A stretch of DNA of 25,427 nt, from NCBI GenBank assembly GCA_030429345.1, contig JAUIFJ010000041.1, forward strand, positions 1-25,427, read 5' to 3'. The notes beneath the pieces are model-generated. The model made no database searches and was not told the origin of the DNA. It worked only from the letters and a program-made list of their open reading frames with translations. The first letter of the stretch is position 1. Every line of letters begins with the position of its first letter. The position numbers and the translations under genes were made by a program. The stretch is from a bacterium (GTDB lineage: Bacteria; CAIWAD01). This document shows positions 7,035 through 17,652 of this stretch, piece by piece.

Positions 7035-7744
7035 TGAACGCGATCCTGGCGATCTACCGCCGCGAACTGCAGTCCTATTTCAACAGCCCCATGGCCTACA
7101 TGTTCTTGAGCGTCTTCCTGCTGCTCACGGGCTGGTTCTACTTCTCGAGCTTCTTCCTGGCAGGCCAGGCGGACATTCGCGGAGCGCTGGAACTGATTCC
7201 GCTGCTCTTCGTCTTCTTCGCCCCGGCGCTGACCATGCGCCTGATCAGCGAGGAGAAGCGCACCGGCACCCTCGAGCTGATCGTGACCTACCCGATCACC
7301 GACGGCCAGCTGATCCTGGGCAAGTACCTGGCTGCCCTGACGCTGCTGGTGGTGGCGATCCTGGGTACCAGCTCGTATACGCTGACCGCGGCCATGCTGG
7401 GCAACCTGGACGGCGGCGTGACGATGACCGGCTACCTGGGCATGATCCTGATGGGCGCCGCGTATACGAGCATCGGCATGTACGCAAGCAGCCTGACCGA
7501 CAACCAGTTCGTCGGCTTCGTGCTCGGCATCGCCTTCACGCTGGCCCTTTTCCTGATGGACAAGGTGCTCTTCTTCGTGCCGACGGCGCTGGTGGGCTTC
7601 TTCGAGTTCCTGTCGATCGACGCGCACTACCACAGCATGATCCGCGGCGTGATCGATACGCGTGACCTGGTGTACTACTTCAGTCTGATCGCCCTGGGCA
7701 TCGTGCTCGCCTCGCGCAGCCTCGCCCGGCGCAAGTGGAGCTAG
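7034..7744 (+). CDS. gldF: ABC-2 type permease, GldF-like
   Basis: 236 residues with about six membrane helices, starting near residues 20-40, 55-74, 100-120, 132-150, 160-182 and 210-228. The segment EEKRTGTLELIVTYPITD after the second helix is the hallmark of GldF/ABC-2 permeases. It forms the membrane channel or anchor for the GldA-like ATPase. The ATG at 7034 overlaps the ATPase stop by one base and is preceded by AGGAGG. The next gene begins eight bases after its stop. Confidence 0.92.
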   Translation: MNAILAIYRRELQSYFNSPMAYMFLSVFLLLTGWFYFSSFFLAGQADIRGALELIPLLFVFFAPALTMRLISEEKRTGTLELIVTYPITDGQLILGKYLAALTLLVVAILGTSSYTLTAAMLGNLDGGVTMTGYLGMILMGAAYTSIGMYASSLTDNQFVGFVLGIAFTLALFLMDKVLFFVPTALVGFFEFLSIDAHYHSMIRGVIDTRDLVYYFSLIALGIVLASRSLARRKWS

Positions 7745-7752
7745 GGGGGAGC

Positions 7753-9369
7753 ATGACTGGAAAACACAAGAGCAGCCTGCTGCTGGTCCTCGGCGTGATC
7801 GTCGCCGTCAACGTGGCCGCGCAGATGTACTTCGGCCGCGTCGACCTGAGCGAAGGCAAGATCTTCACCCTGGCGGACTACAGCCGCCAGGTGGTCCGCG
7901 AGCTGGAAGAAAAGGTGCTGGTCAAGGTCTACTTCAGCGAGGATGTCGGCCCGCAGTACAACCAGAACCGGACCTACATCAAGGACATTCTCGAGGACTA
8001 CCGCGCCTATTCGAACGGCAACTTCAACTTCGAGATGGTCAATCCCCGCGACAAGGAGGCCTTCGAGCAGGAGGCGCGCCAGGCGGGGATCCAGCCGGTG
8101 CAGGCCCAGGCCGTCGAGAACGACCAGATCAGCGTGCGCCTCGTATACATGGGCATGAGCTTCCTCAGCGGAGACAAGAAGGAGACCCTTCCCTTCCTGG
8201 GAGACGTGACCGGCCTGGAGTACACGATGACCAGCACGATCCGCCGCCTGACCAGCGCCGAGCTGATGAAGGTCGGCGTGATCCAGGGACATGGCGAACC
8301 CTCGCTGGCTCCCCCCATGCAGCAGAATCCGATGATGCCGCCCGCCGGGCCGACCATCGGCACCCTGGCCGAGATGCTGCGCCAGACCTACCAGGTGGAG
8401 GAAGTTACGCTGGACGCGCCGATCGACCCCTCGATCCGCACCCTGCTCTGGGTCGCGCCGCAGGAGGAGGTCGGCGAAACGGAACTGTATCACCTGGACC
8501 AGTTCCTGATGGCCGGCGGGAACCTGGCCCTGGCCCTGGACCGCTACTCGGTCGACATGGCCACGCGGCAGGCCACGCCCCTGGCGCTTGGCCTGGACGA
8601 GTTCCTGGCGCACTACGGCATCCGCATCGAGGACAAGCTGGTGGCGGACCGCAACTGCGGCATCGTCACCGTGAGACAGCAGAGCAACAATCCGCTGGCG
8701 ATGCTCTTCGGCACGCAGATGCGCTACCCGCTGTTCATGGAGTTGCGCAGCTTCGACGACGAGCATCCGGTGAGCCGCAAGCTGGAGTCGGCGCTGGTGG
8801 CCTGGGCCTCGCCCCTGGACACGGCGGCCTTTGCCGAGGCGCGGACGGCGGGCGCGATCGTCCGTCCCCTGGTGAAGTCGGGAGAGTACACGGAAGTCCA
8901 GGTCGGTCCGGCCTTCGACATGGAACCGGTGCAGCAGATCACGCCGGAGCTGCTCGACAGCCGCTTCAACGACGGCGCGCAGGTGATCGGCGCGACGGTG
9001 GAAGGCGCGTTTCCCAGCTTCTTCAGCGGCCGCGAGCTGCCCGAGGGCGTGGACGGGAGCACGCGCATCGACGCCGGCGCCGCCACGCAGCTGGCGGTGG
9101 TGGCCGACGGCGAGTTCGTCACCGACCAGTATTCCCAGCAGGGGGACAACCTGAGTCTGGCCCAGAACATGGTCGACTGGCTGAGCCAGGACGAGGGCCT
9201 GATCGGCATTCGCAGCAAGGCGATCACCAGCCGCCCGCTGGCCGAGCTGGAGGCGGGCACGCGCAAGATGATCAAGTGGCTCAACATCCTGGGCATGCCG
9301 GTGGTCTTCGTGCTCTTCGGCGTGGTACGCTGGATGGCGCGTCGTCGCCGCGCGGGACTGGTCAGCTAG
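7753..9369 (+). CDS. gldG: GldG-like ABC transporter auxiliary protein
   Basis: 538 residues. One membrane helix near residues 8-25 and another near 512-530 (WLNILGMPVVFVLFGVV), followed by a basic tail (RRRRAG), enclose a large extracytoplasmic domain. The N-terminal block (GRVDLSEGKIFTLADYS, VKVYFSEDVGPQYNQNR, EDYRAYSNGNFNFEMVNP) and the middle block (VGVIQGHGEP, then LDQFLMAGGNLALALD) are typical of GldG and the ABC_transp_aux family. It is expected to sit in the inner membrane with GldF and bind something outside the cytoplasm; the ligand is unknown. The ATG at 7753 is preceded by GGGGGA at close spacing. Length agrees with the family. Confidence 0.92.
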   Translation: MTGKHKSSLLLVLGVIVAVNVAAQMYFGRVDLSEGKIFTLADYSRQVVRELEEKVLVKVYFSEDVGPQYNQNRTYIKDILEDYRAYSNGNFNFEMVNPRDKEAFEQEARQAGIQPVQAQAVENDQISVRLVYMGMSFLSGDKKETLPFLGDVTGLEYTMTSTIRRLTSAELMKVGVIQGHGEPSLAPPMQQNPMMPPAGPTIGTLAEMLRQTYQVEEVTLDAPIDPSIRTLLWVAPQEEVGETELYHLDQFLMAGGNLALALDRYSVDMATRQATPLALGLDEFLAHYGIRIEDKLVADRNCGIVTVRQQSNNPLAMLFGTQMRYPLFMELRSFDDEHPVSRKLESALVAWASPLDTAAFAEARTAGAIVRPLVKSGEYTEVQVGPAFDMEPVQQITPELLDSRFNDGAQVIGATVEGAFPSFFSGRELPEGVDGSTRIDAGAATQLAVVADGEFVTDQYSQQGDNLSLAQNMVDWLSQDEGLIGIRSKAITSRPLAELEAGTRKMIKWLNILGMPVVFVLFGVVRWMARRRRAGLVS

Positions 9370-9385
9370 CAGAAAGGAAGAAGCA

Positions 9386-10336
9386 ATGAACCGCAACGCG
9401 ATCCTGGGCGGCGTCCTGCTCGTCCTGCTGGCGGCGATCTTCCTGCCGAAGGTCCTGCCCGAGAAGAAGAACTACCCCGATCTGCTGGCCCAGGTGGACA
9501 GTGCCGCCGTGGATTACATCCGCCTCGAGCAGGGCGGAGAGGCGATCACGCTGGAGAAGTCCGGCGAGAGCTGGGTCCTGAGCGAACCCCTGCGCTTCGA
9601 CGCCGATCCGGCCGCCGTCGGACGGCTGCTGCAGGGACTGCAGGAGATCCGCGTCATTGCCCGCACGAGTGACAACAGCGGATACGAACAGGACCGGCGC
9701 TTCGAACTGGACGACGACCAGGCCCGTCGTGTGACACTGCGTCAGGGGGCGGAAACGGTGCTCGACGCGCGCATCGGCAAGGCCAGCAGCGATTTCAGCA
9801 ACGGCTTCGCCCGCCTGGAAGGGGAAGAGCCGATCTACCGCACGGCACAGCACCTGGCCGGGCGCATCCAGACCCGCCAGAGCGGCTGGATCAAGCGCCA
9901 GCTGCTGGATCACGACGGCAATACCCTTTCCTCCCTGAGCCTGAATCACGCCGATGGCAGCAGGATGGACTTCGCCAACCGCGACAGCCTGTGGACCCTG
10001 ACGGCGACGGACCGGCGCGGGCGTGTGACAATCGAGGAGCGGGAAGCCAGCGAGAGCCTTCTGTCCTCGATTCGCAACACGGCGGCCCGTTTCCGCATCA
10101 GCGATATCGGCGCAGACTCCCTGGTGGCCAAGGTCGATGCGGAGCAGCCGGACGTGGTGCTCAGCTACACGACCGCCGGCGGCGAGGAGGAAACGATCCG
10201 CTGGTATCGGCCGGATCCGGAAAGCAGCAAGATCCTTTGCCGGGTCGAAGGCTATGAACCCTGGTTCGAAACCTTCAAGTCCAACCTGGACCGCCTGGAG
10301 AAGGACCCGGAAGAGTTCCTGCAGAAGGACGACTAG
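9386..10336 (+). CDS. DUF4340-domain membrane-anchored protein
   Basis: 316 residues. A single N-terminal helix (about residues 5-24, GGVLLVLLAAIFLPKVL) anchors a periplasmic domain with the DUF4340 pattern: IRLEQGGEAITLEKSGESWVL, a helix, then a second similar strand-rich repeat, with a conserved IGKASSDFSNGFAR region. DUF4340 genes often follow GldG-type genes, and the protein is thought to belong to the same complex; its role is unknown. The ATG at 9386 is preceded by AAAGGAAGAA. The gene ends 30 bases before a strong terminator, so it closes the four-gene operon. Confidence 0.88.
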   Translation: MNRNAILGGVLLVLLAAIFLPKVLPEKKNYPDLLAQVDSAAVDYIRLEQGGEAITLEKSGESWVLSEPLRFDADPAAVGRLLQGLQEIRVIARTSDNSGYEQDRRFELDDDQARRVTLRQGAETVLDARIGKASSDFSNGFARLEGEEPIYRTAQHLAGRIQTRQSGWIKRQLLDHDGNTLSSLSLNHADGSRMDFANRDSLWTLTATDRRGRVTIEEREASESLLSSIRNTAARFRISDIGADSLVAKVDAEQPDVVLSYTTAGGEEETIRWYRPDPESSKILCRVEGYEPWFETFKSNLDRLEKDPEEFLQKDD

Positions 10337-10366
10337 GCTTCGTCCCTTCTCCCCTTGAGGACAAGC

Positions 10367-10395
10367 AAAGCCCCCGGCCATGGTCGGGGGCTTTT
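10367..10395 (+). terminator. Intrinsic terminator of the gldAFG-DUF4340 operon
   Basis: AAAGCCCCCG (10367-10376) pairs with CGGGGGCTTT (10385-10394) around an eight-base loop, and the T-run 10392-10395 follows the GC stem. It sits 30 bases after the DUF4340 stop codon. The A-tract on the other side could let it act weakly on the minus strand too. Confidence 0.85.
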
Positions 10396-10668
10396 CTCTG
10401 TGGTAGGTTGGGGGGAGGGGAGTGCTGGAGTTCCGAAGTTCTGCACGCTCCTACTCACAGTGCACAGCTTTATTGCCAAAAAAGTCCCTAACCCTTTTTC
10501 CGAATCTGTCCAGAATACCGGACGGAATCCGGATGCAGCGCTCCTGTCCAAAAAAGTGCGCCTTTCCGGCCCCATTCCGCTTGGGAAACTTCTTGAATTG
10601 CCATTTTGAACCTTTCTTTTCATCCGGAGCTCCCGGGCCGGCATTTCTGCTTCAGCTGAGGATCTGTC
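10396..10668. other. Intergenic leader of the dihydroorotase gene
   Basis: 273 bases, less GC-rich than their surroundings, with no convincing gene. The 10-mer CCAAAAAAGT occurs twice (10476-10485 and 10548-10557), 72 bases apart, which may mark protein-binding sites. The T-rich stretch around 10590-10622 may include the promoter, but I cannot fix a -35/-10 pair. No riboswitch-like fold or pyrimidine-attenuator terminator was seen. Confidence 0.4.
10658..10662 (+). promoter_or_regulatory. Shine-Dalgarno that decides a TTG start
   Basis: GAGGA lies six bases before TTG at 10669. Family homology begins right after this TTG, and no ATG or GTG in frame fits better, so TTG is taken as the start of dihydroorotase. 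Confidence 0.6.
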
Positions 10669-12006
10669 TTGCTTTCCCAGACCATTGATTTCATTCGCGG
10701 CAACCAGGTATTCGTACAAGGCGGTCTGAGGCCCTGGTGCCTTCGTCTGCGGGAAGGCCGGATCGTCGAAGGCGCTCCCGCACTGCAGCCCGGTCCCGAC
10801 GAGCGGGTCCTCGAGGCCGGGGAGTTGTGGCTGCTGCCGGGCATGATCGACAGCCAGGTGCATTTCCGCGAACCGGGCCTGGAGCACAAGGAAGACCTGG
10901 AAACGGGCAGCCGCGCCGCCATTGCCGGCGGTGTGACCAGTTTCCTCGAAATGCCCAACACCCGCCCGGCGACCATCGACCGCGCGGCACTGGAGGACAA
11001 GCTCGAGCGCGCCGCGGATCACGCCTGGGCGGATCACGGCTTCTTCATCGGCGCCACGCCGGACAATGCTCCCGAACTGCCCGCCCTGGAACGCCTGCCC
11101 GGCGTGCCCGGCATCAAGATCTTCATGGGCAGCTCCACGGGCACCCTGCTTGTAGACGAAGACGAAGCCCTGCGCGCCGTTCTTGCTTCCGGCACGCGGC
11201 GCGTCGCCGTGCACGCGGAGGACGAACCGCGCCTGCGCCGCCTCAAGAAGGAGCTCGGACCGCAGGTGGATCACGCCCGCTGGCATCCGCGCCTTCGTGA
11301 TCCGGAATGCGCGCGCCTGGCCGTCGAGCGCCTGGTCGGCCTGGCGCGGGAAGCCGGCCGGCCGATCCATGTCCTGCACACCAACAGCCTGCAGGAAATG
11401 GAGCTGCTCGCTCCCTATGCAGGCGATGACCGTGTGACAGTGGAAACGACGCCCCAGCACCTGCTGCTGACCGCGCCCGAATGCTACGATCGCCTGGGCA
11501 GCCATGCGCAGATGAATCCGCCGCTTCGCGAGAAGGAGCACGCCGCCGCCCTCTGGCGGGCGCTGGAAGCGGGAGTGATCGATGTCATCGGCAGCGACCA
11601 CGCGCCTCACACCCTCGAAGAGAAGAAACGCCCCTACCCGCAGAGCCCCAGCGGCATGCCGGGAGTGGAGACCGTCCTGCCCGTGCTGCTGGACTGCGTG
11701 CAACAGGGACGGCTGAAACTGGCGGATCTGGTGCGCCTCTATTGCGAAACGCCGGCCCGCCTCTACGGCATCCGCTCCAAGGCCAGGCTGGAGCCGGGGC
11801 ATGACGCGGACCTGGTGCTGGTCGATCCGAAGGAGCGTTGGACCGTGCGAGGCGTCGAATTGCAGAGCCGCGCCGGCTGGACGCCCTGGGAAGGGCACGA
11901 GCTGCAGGGCCGGGTGCACAGCACCCTGCTGAGGGGGCGCGTCGTCTACCGGCAGGGCCGTTTCGCGTCTGAAAGCAGTGGCCGGGCGCTCGCATTCGAT
12001 TTCTAG
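10669..12006 (+). CDS. pyrC: Dihydroorotase (PyrC, class I type)
   Basis: 445 residues. It catalyses the reversible ring closure of carbamoyl-aspartate to dihydroorotate in pyrimidine synthesis, in the cytoplasm. Active-site residues of the amidohydrolase fold are visible: Q63-V-H65-F-R-E-P-G, the carboxylated-lysine candidate K150 (GIKIFMGSSTG), H182 in VHAEDE, H237 in LHTNS, and D310 in IGSDHAPHT. PSGMPGVET is also typical. The usual HxH is QxH here, a change I recall from a branch common in Bacteroidota, so it is probably active. Allantoinase is the main alternative but fits the motifs less well. The start is TTG. The next gene begins 104 bases after the stop. No other pyrimidine genes are near. 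Confidence 0.92.
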   Translation: MLSQTIDFIRGNQVFVQGGLRPWCLRLREGRIVEGAPALQPGPDERVLEAGELWLLPGMIDSQVHFREPGLEHKEDLETGSRAAIAGGVTSFLEMPNTRPATIDRAALEDKLERAADHAWADHGFFIGATPDNAPELPALERLPGVPGIKIFMGSSTGTLLVDEDEALRAVLASGTRRVAVHAEDEPRLRRLKKELGPQVDHARWHPRLRDPECARLAVERLVGLAREAGRPIHVLHTNSLQEMELLAPYAGDDRVTVETTPQHLLLTAPECYDRLGSHAQMNPPLREKEHAAALWRALEAGVIDVIGSDHAPHTLEEKKRPYPQSPSGMPGVETVLPVLLDCVQQGRLKLADLVRLYCETPARLYGIRSKARLEPGHDADLVLVDPKERWTVRGVELQSRAGWTPWEGHELQGRVHSTLLRGRVVYRQGRFASESSGRALAFDF

Positions 12007-12110
12007 CGCTGGGCATTGCGGCCCTTGTTGCCGATATGCAGGGAATCAGGACGCTGCGGATGCAGCATGGAACAGGCTGAAACGCGGCTGGGAAGGCCGC
12101 GGGAGAACCG

Positions 12111-14054
<1,944 letters not shown>

Positions 14055-14160
14055 ACACCGGCGATTCCGCTTCCTTGCCTTGGGCTTTCCTACATTGGCC
14101 CGATTGTTGTTCCCTGTGAGCGGCAGCCGCTTGCGCTTTGTCCAAGACCCCGAGGATTTC

Positions 14161-14748
14161 ATGACCCTGGCCAACTGGCTTACGGCTTCCCGCATCCTTC
14201 TGAGCCCGGTCTTCGTGATCGCCTTTCTCTCCGAGGGCCTCTGGGCCCGCATCGCCGCGCTGGTGATCGTGGTCCTTAGCGAATTGACCGATGGCTTCGA
14301 CGGACACATCGCCCGTTCCCGCGGGGAAGTGACCGACCTGGGCAAGCTGCTCGATCCTCTCGCCGATTCCATCAGCCGCCTGACGGTCTTCGTCGCCTTC
14401 ATGAGCATCGGCCTGATTCCCTGGTGGATGGTGCTGATCTTCCTCTACCGGGACAGCGCGGTCAGCACCCTGCGCACGGTCTGCGCCACCAAGGGCCTGG
14501 TGCTCGCGGCGCGCACCAGCGGCAAGCTGAAAGCGATCATCCAGGCCACGGTGATCATCGCCATTCTGCTGGCGCGCATTCTCGAGCTTCCTCTGCCCGG
14601 GCTTTTCCGCAGCGAGTGGATCGCCGCCGGCGCCTGGTGGGCCGTGCTCGCCGCCGCCCTCTGGACGGCCTGGTCCTTCGTGGACTACGTGGGCTCGAAC
14701 CGCGTGATCCTGGCCAAGGTCGTGACACACAAGGGCAGCCCCGCCTGA
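14161..14748 (+). CDS. pgsA: CDP-alcohol phosphatidyltransferase, PgsA-type
   Basis: 195 residues, usual for PgsA (CDP-diacylglycerol-glycerol-3-phosphate phosphatidyltransferase), which makes phosphatidylglycerol phosphate in the inner membrane. The full CDP-alcohol motif is present: D44-G-F-D47-G48-x2-A51-R52-x8-G61-x3-D65-x3-D69. Several membrane helices surround it. The phosphatidylglycerol branch is inferred from size and overall pattern; another CDP-alcohol acceptor is possible. The ATG at 14161 follows GAGGA. Its TGA overlaps the ATG of the HAD gene (TGATG). Confidence 0.85.
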   Translation: MTLANWLTASRILLSPVFVIAFLSEGLWARIAALVIVVLSELTDGFDGHIARSRGEVTDLGKLLDPLADSISRLTVFVAFMSIGLIPWWMVLIFLYRDSAVSTLRTVCATKGLVLAARTSGKLKAIIQATVIIAILLARILELPLPGLFRSEWIAAGAWWAVLAAALWTAWSFVDYVGSNRVILAKVVTHKGSPA

Positions 14749-15548
14749 TGCAGTCCCTGGACCGCATGCCCCCCGCGCTGGCCGCCGGAGTGGAGATCCT
14801 CTTCAGCGACATCGACGACACCATATCCACCGACGGACGGATCACGGCTTCGGCCTTCGACGCGCTCTGGCGCGCCCATGAGGCCGGGCTCCAGGTGGTG
14901 CCGGTCACGGGGCGCCCCGCGGGCTGGTGCGACCACATCGCCCGCATGTGGCCCGTACACGGCGTGATCGGCGAGAACGGCGGGCTGGCCTTCCGCATGG
15001 GCGCGAAAGGCATGGAGCGGCATTTCGTATACGACGACGAGACGCGCCGCGGTTTCCGGAAGAGGCTCGGCGAACTTCGCGAAGGCATCCTGCGGGAGGT
15101 GCCCGGCTGCGGCATCGCAAGCGACCAGGGCTACCGAGAGTACGACCTGGCCATCGACTTCTGCGAGGACGTGCCAGCGCTTGCCAGGGAAGACGTGCTC
15201 CGAATACGGGAGCTTTTCGAGCAGGCGGGCGCGACGGCCAAGATCAGCTCGATCCACGTCAACGGCTGGTACGGCGATTTCGACAAGCGAAGCGCCGTGA
15301 TCCAGTACCTGGAGCGGGAGTTCGGGCTGGATGCCGGAGACCCCGCCGTGCTGCGCCGCTGCGCCTTCGCCGGCGACAGCCCCAACGACGAGCCCCTCTT
15401 CCGTCTGTTTCCCCAGTCTTCCCTGGGCGTGGCCAACCTGCTGGACTTCGAAGACCTGCTGTCGCACAAACCGGCCTGGATCGCTTCCGGGCGTGGCGGA
15501 GCAGGCTTCGCCGAGCTGGTCGACACGCTGCTCGACGCCCGCAGCTGA
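14748..15548 (+). CDS. HAD-superfamily hydrolase (HAD-IIB, sugar-phosphatase-like)
   Basis: 266 residues. HAD motif I is F-S-D21-I-D23-D-T, motif II is VTGRP, the motif III lysine is in GDFDKRS, and motif IV is FAGDSPNDEPLF. The cap between motifs II and III and the overall size fit class IIB enzymes, such as mannosyl-3-phosphoglycerate, trehalose-phosphate or Cof-type phosphatases. The substrate is not evident. It overlaps the pgsA-type gene (TGATG), so a phosphatase step in lipid or sugar-phosphate metabolism is possible; whether it acts on phosphatidylglycerol phosphate is speculation. Its stop lies four bases from the stop of the convergent propeller gene. Confidence 0.85.
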   Translation: MQSLDRMPPALAAGVEILFSDIDDTISTDGRITASAFDALWRAHEAGLQVVPVTGRPAGWCDHIARMWPVHGVIGENGGLAFRMGAKGMERHFVYDDETRRGFRKRLGELREGILREVPGCGIASDQGYREYDLAIDFCEDVPALAREDVLRIRELFEQAGATAKISSIHVNGWYGDFDKRSAVIQYLEREFGLDAGDPAVLRRCAFAGDSPNDEPLFRLFPQSSLGVANLLDFEDLLSHKPAWIASGRGGAGFAELVDTLLDARS

Positions 15549-15552
15549 TTCC

Positions 15553-17652
15553 CTACCGCAAGTAGAGCAGGCGGGCTGTACCGCTCGCGTGATCCGTTGA
15601 CACACGGAGCAGGTACAGGCCTGAGCCGGCTCCTTCCAGGGACAGCGGCAGGCGGTGGCTTCCGGCGGGCAGTACCAGTCGCTGCGACTGCAGAAGCGCG
15701 CCGCGAATGTCGTACAGGGACACTTCCACATTCCCGGCGTGTTGCAGTGTGAAGCTCGCGCGCGTCTGCGGGTTGAAGGGATTCGGAGCGACCTGCAGCT
15801 GCAGGGATCCGGGTTGGGTTGGCGCTTCGCCCGCCGCGACCTGGTTCCAGTCGCGGCGCTGCAGGCGGCCATCCTCCAGGACCAGCAGGGCCTTGCCTTC
15901 GGCATCCTGTGCCAGCGAGTGGACGGGCGGACACAACTCGGTCGATGCCGTCTCCCAGGAATCCAACGGATTGCCGATCGTGCCGTCGAAGTAGCCGAAG
16001 GCACTCGGCGAAGCGGTGGCGAAGGCGGCGCGATCGCGCACGGAGACGGCGACGACCTCTCCCGCGGGAGCCGCCGCCTGGCGGCCGATGGCGCTTTCCC
16101 CGGCCCCGTATACTTCCAGCAGGCAGAGCGAGCCGGCGGCCACCAGCCAGCGGTCGATGGCCATCGGCGGGAAGGGATCGGCGTCGAGCACCGCCCCGGG
16201 CAGTTCATGTACGACGCCCAGTGCGGGGTTGTCCACGTCGCTCGCATCCACGTGGAAAAGCCGTCCGTCATGGGAGCCCAGGAAGAACTGGTTCCCGTTC
16301 CAGAAGGACTTGGCCGGATCGCAGGACAGGTTGATCGTGCCGTGATGCAGGATCGTGTAGGGGAAGGGATTGATCTCCTTGATCGCGACGAAACCGCTGG
16401 CGGTGACGTAGGCCAGCAGCAGCTCCGGAGAGATCGCCACATCGACAACGGGGTCCGTGCTGTGCACGCCGCGGATCTCGGCGCCTTCCGGCAGCAGCTC
16501 GTAGAAACGCAGCCCCGCATTCCGTGTCACGGCACCGGCCCAGTCGCCGACGATATCCCCGCCGATCACGGACCTGGGGAAGGGCAGGACGGCCGTCTCC
16601 TGTAGCAGGCCCGTATCCGGGTGCCAGCCGAAGCGGCGCCAGCCCAGGCGGCCGTCCAGCAGCCAGCCGGGTTCCTCCCCGGCAGGATCCGCCAGCCATT
16701 CGATGGGCAGGGGCCTGGTGGACACGCGCCCTTGCGCCGCCGGATCCTGCGTTCCCTGCAATCGGTACAATCCGCAGCCTTGTGCCGCTTCCGCCACGAG
16801 CAGGTGCTGGTCATCCACGATCGAGATCCTGCCCATGTCGGGACTGAAGGGTCTTCCCTGCAGGGGCTGTGCGATTCCGGATACAGGCCAGTGTATACGC
16901 TGCAAGCCGATTCCCGGTCGTGTGACGAGCAGGTACTCGTCGCCCAGATCATGGATGTCCGTTGGCGGAGGGTCTGCTTCCCAGGCCTCGGGGATCAGAG
17001 GCATCCCGTTCCCGTCCAGCGCATAGCGGCGCGTCTCGACCGGGCTGCTGATGAACAGGGTGCCGGAGCCCAGATGGAGCGCGGATTCCCCGGGCAGGCT
17101 TCCCTGCCACAAGAGTGGCAGTTCCTCGACAAGCTCATGGATGAAGAGGCTGTCATTGCGCAGGCCGTAGAGCAGGTCCTGTCGCACAACACCATCCTCC
17201 AGCGAAAGCGGCTCGATGAGGGACCCGGTCACCTCGCCATCCACGATGGTCCAGCAGTGTATACGCGTTGTTGCGAGGGAGACGACGCGGTCTTCCCCGA
17301 CAGCCACTGCATGAGCCGAATCCGGCAGGAAGGCCTGCAGGGGGTCCCCCAGGTCATGAGTCTGGGTCAGGATGCTAATCATCCCGTCCTCGCAGATCAG
17401 GGCGGCAAGATTGCCCCTGCCGTCCACATCGAGGATAGGTGTCTGGAAGGATAGCCAGTCTCCGCTCAATGGGCGCAGGGGATCGCTACTATCCGCTCGC
17501 ATGGCCGTCCGCTCTCCGGCCACGAGAATGCCCCCCCCCGGAAAGGGACTGACGAAGTGTGTTTCAAATGCCGGCCGCTCTTCCAGCAGCTGTCCCACAA
17601 CCGGCAGGCTTCCGCAAAGGGCCAGCAGGGCGACGGGGAGTGCGCGGATCAC
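15553..17652 (-). CDS. Secreted protein with a PNPFNP-type C-terminal sorting domain
   Basis: 699 residues from a GTG (17652) that overlaps the M1 peptidase stop as GTGA. Residues 1-20 are a signal peptide (MIRALPVALLALCGSLPVVG). The long middle part is strand-rich and repetitive, with recurring hydrophobic blocks ending in Gly/Asp turns, like a beta-propeller of WD or YVTN type, but no single repeat consensus was firm. From residue 623 the FlgD-Ig/type IX sorting-like domain begins with PNPFNPQTRASF and continues with VEVSLYDIRGALL and SGLYLLRVS to the end. Such domains direct or hold secreted proteins at the surface in FCB-type bacteria. I do not recognise the family or function. It is co-expressed with the M1 peptidase. 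Confidence 0.85.
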   Translation of the reverse strand: MIRALPVALLALCGSLPVVGQLLEERPAFETHFVSPFPGGGILVAGERTAMRADSSDPLRPLSGDWLSFQTPILDVDGRGNLAALICEDGMISILTQTHDLGDPLQAFLPDSAHAVAVGEDRVVSLATTRIHCWTIVDGEVTGSLIEPLSLEDGVVRQDLLYGLRNDSLFIHELVEELPLLWQGSLPGESALHLGSGTLFISSPVETRRYALDGNGMPLIPEAWEADPPPTDIHDLGDEYLLVTRPGIGLQRIHWPVSGIAQPLQGRPFSPDMGRISIVDDQHLLVAEAAQGCGLYRLQGTQDPAAQGRVSTRPLPIEWLADPAGEEPGWLLDGRLGWRRFGWHPDTGLLQETAVLPFPRSVIGGDIVGDWAGAVTRNAGLRFYELLPEGAEIRGVHSTDPVVDVAISPELLLAYVTASGFVAIKEINPFPYTILHHGTINLSCDPAKSFWNGNQFFLGSHDGRLFHVDASDVDNPALGVVHELPGAVLDADPFPPMAIDRWLVAAGSLCLLEVYGAGESAIGRQAAAPAGEVVAVSVRDRAAFATASPSAFGYFDGTIGNPLDSWETASTELCPPVHSLAQDAEGKALLVLEDGRLQRRDWNQVAAGEAPTQPGSLQLQVAPNPFNPQTRASFTLQHAGNVEVSLYDIRGALLQSQRLVLPAGSHRLPLSLEGAGSGLYLLRVSTDHASGTARLLYLR

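Noticed and set aside
7741-9396. 551-codon antisense frame opposite the gldG-like gene
   Set aside because: A shadow frame with no recognisable domain or start signal; the plus-strand gene is a full family match.
12007-12110. Riboswitch or promoter before the aspartase
   Set aside because: No convincing fold or -35/-10 pair was found in these 104 bases.
14080-14160. Earlier ATG for the PgsA-type gene
   Set aside because: The residues before 14161 do not fit the family, and GAGGA is correctly placed only for the ATG at 14161.
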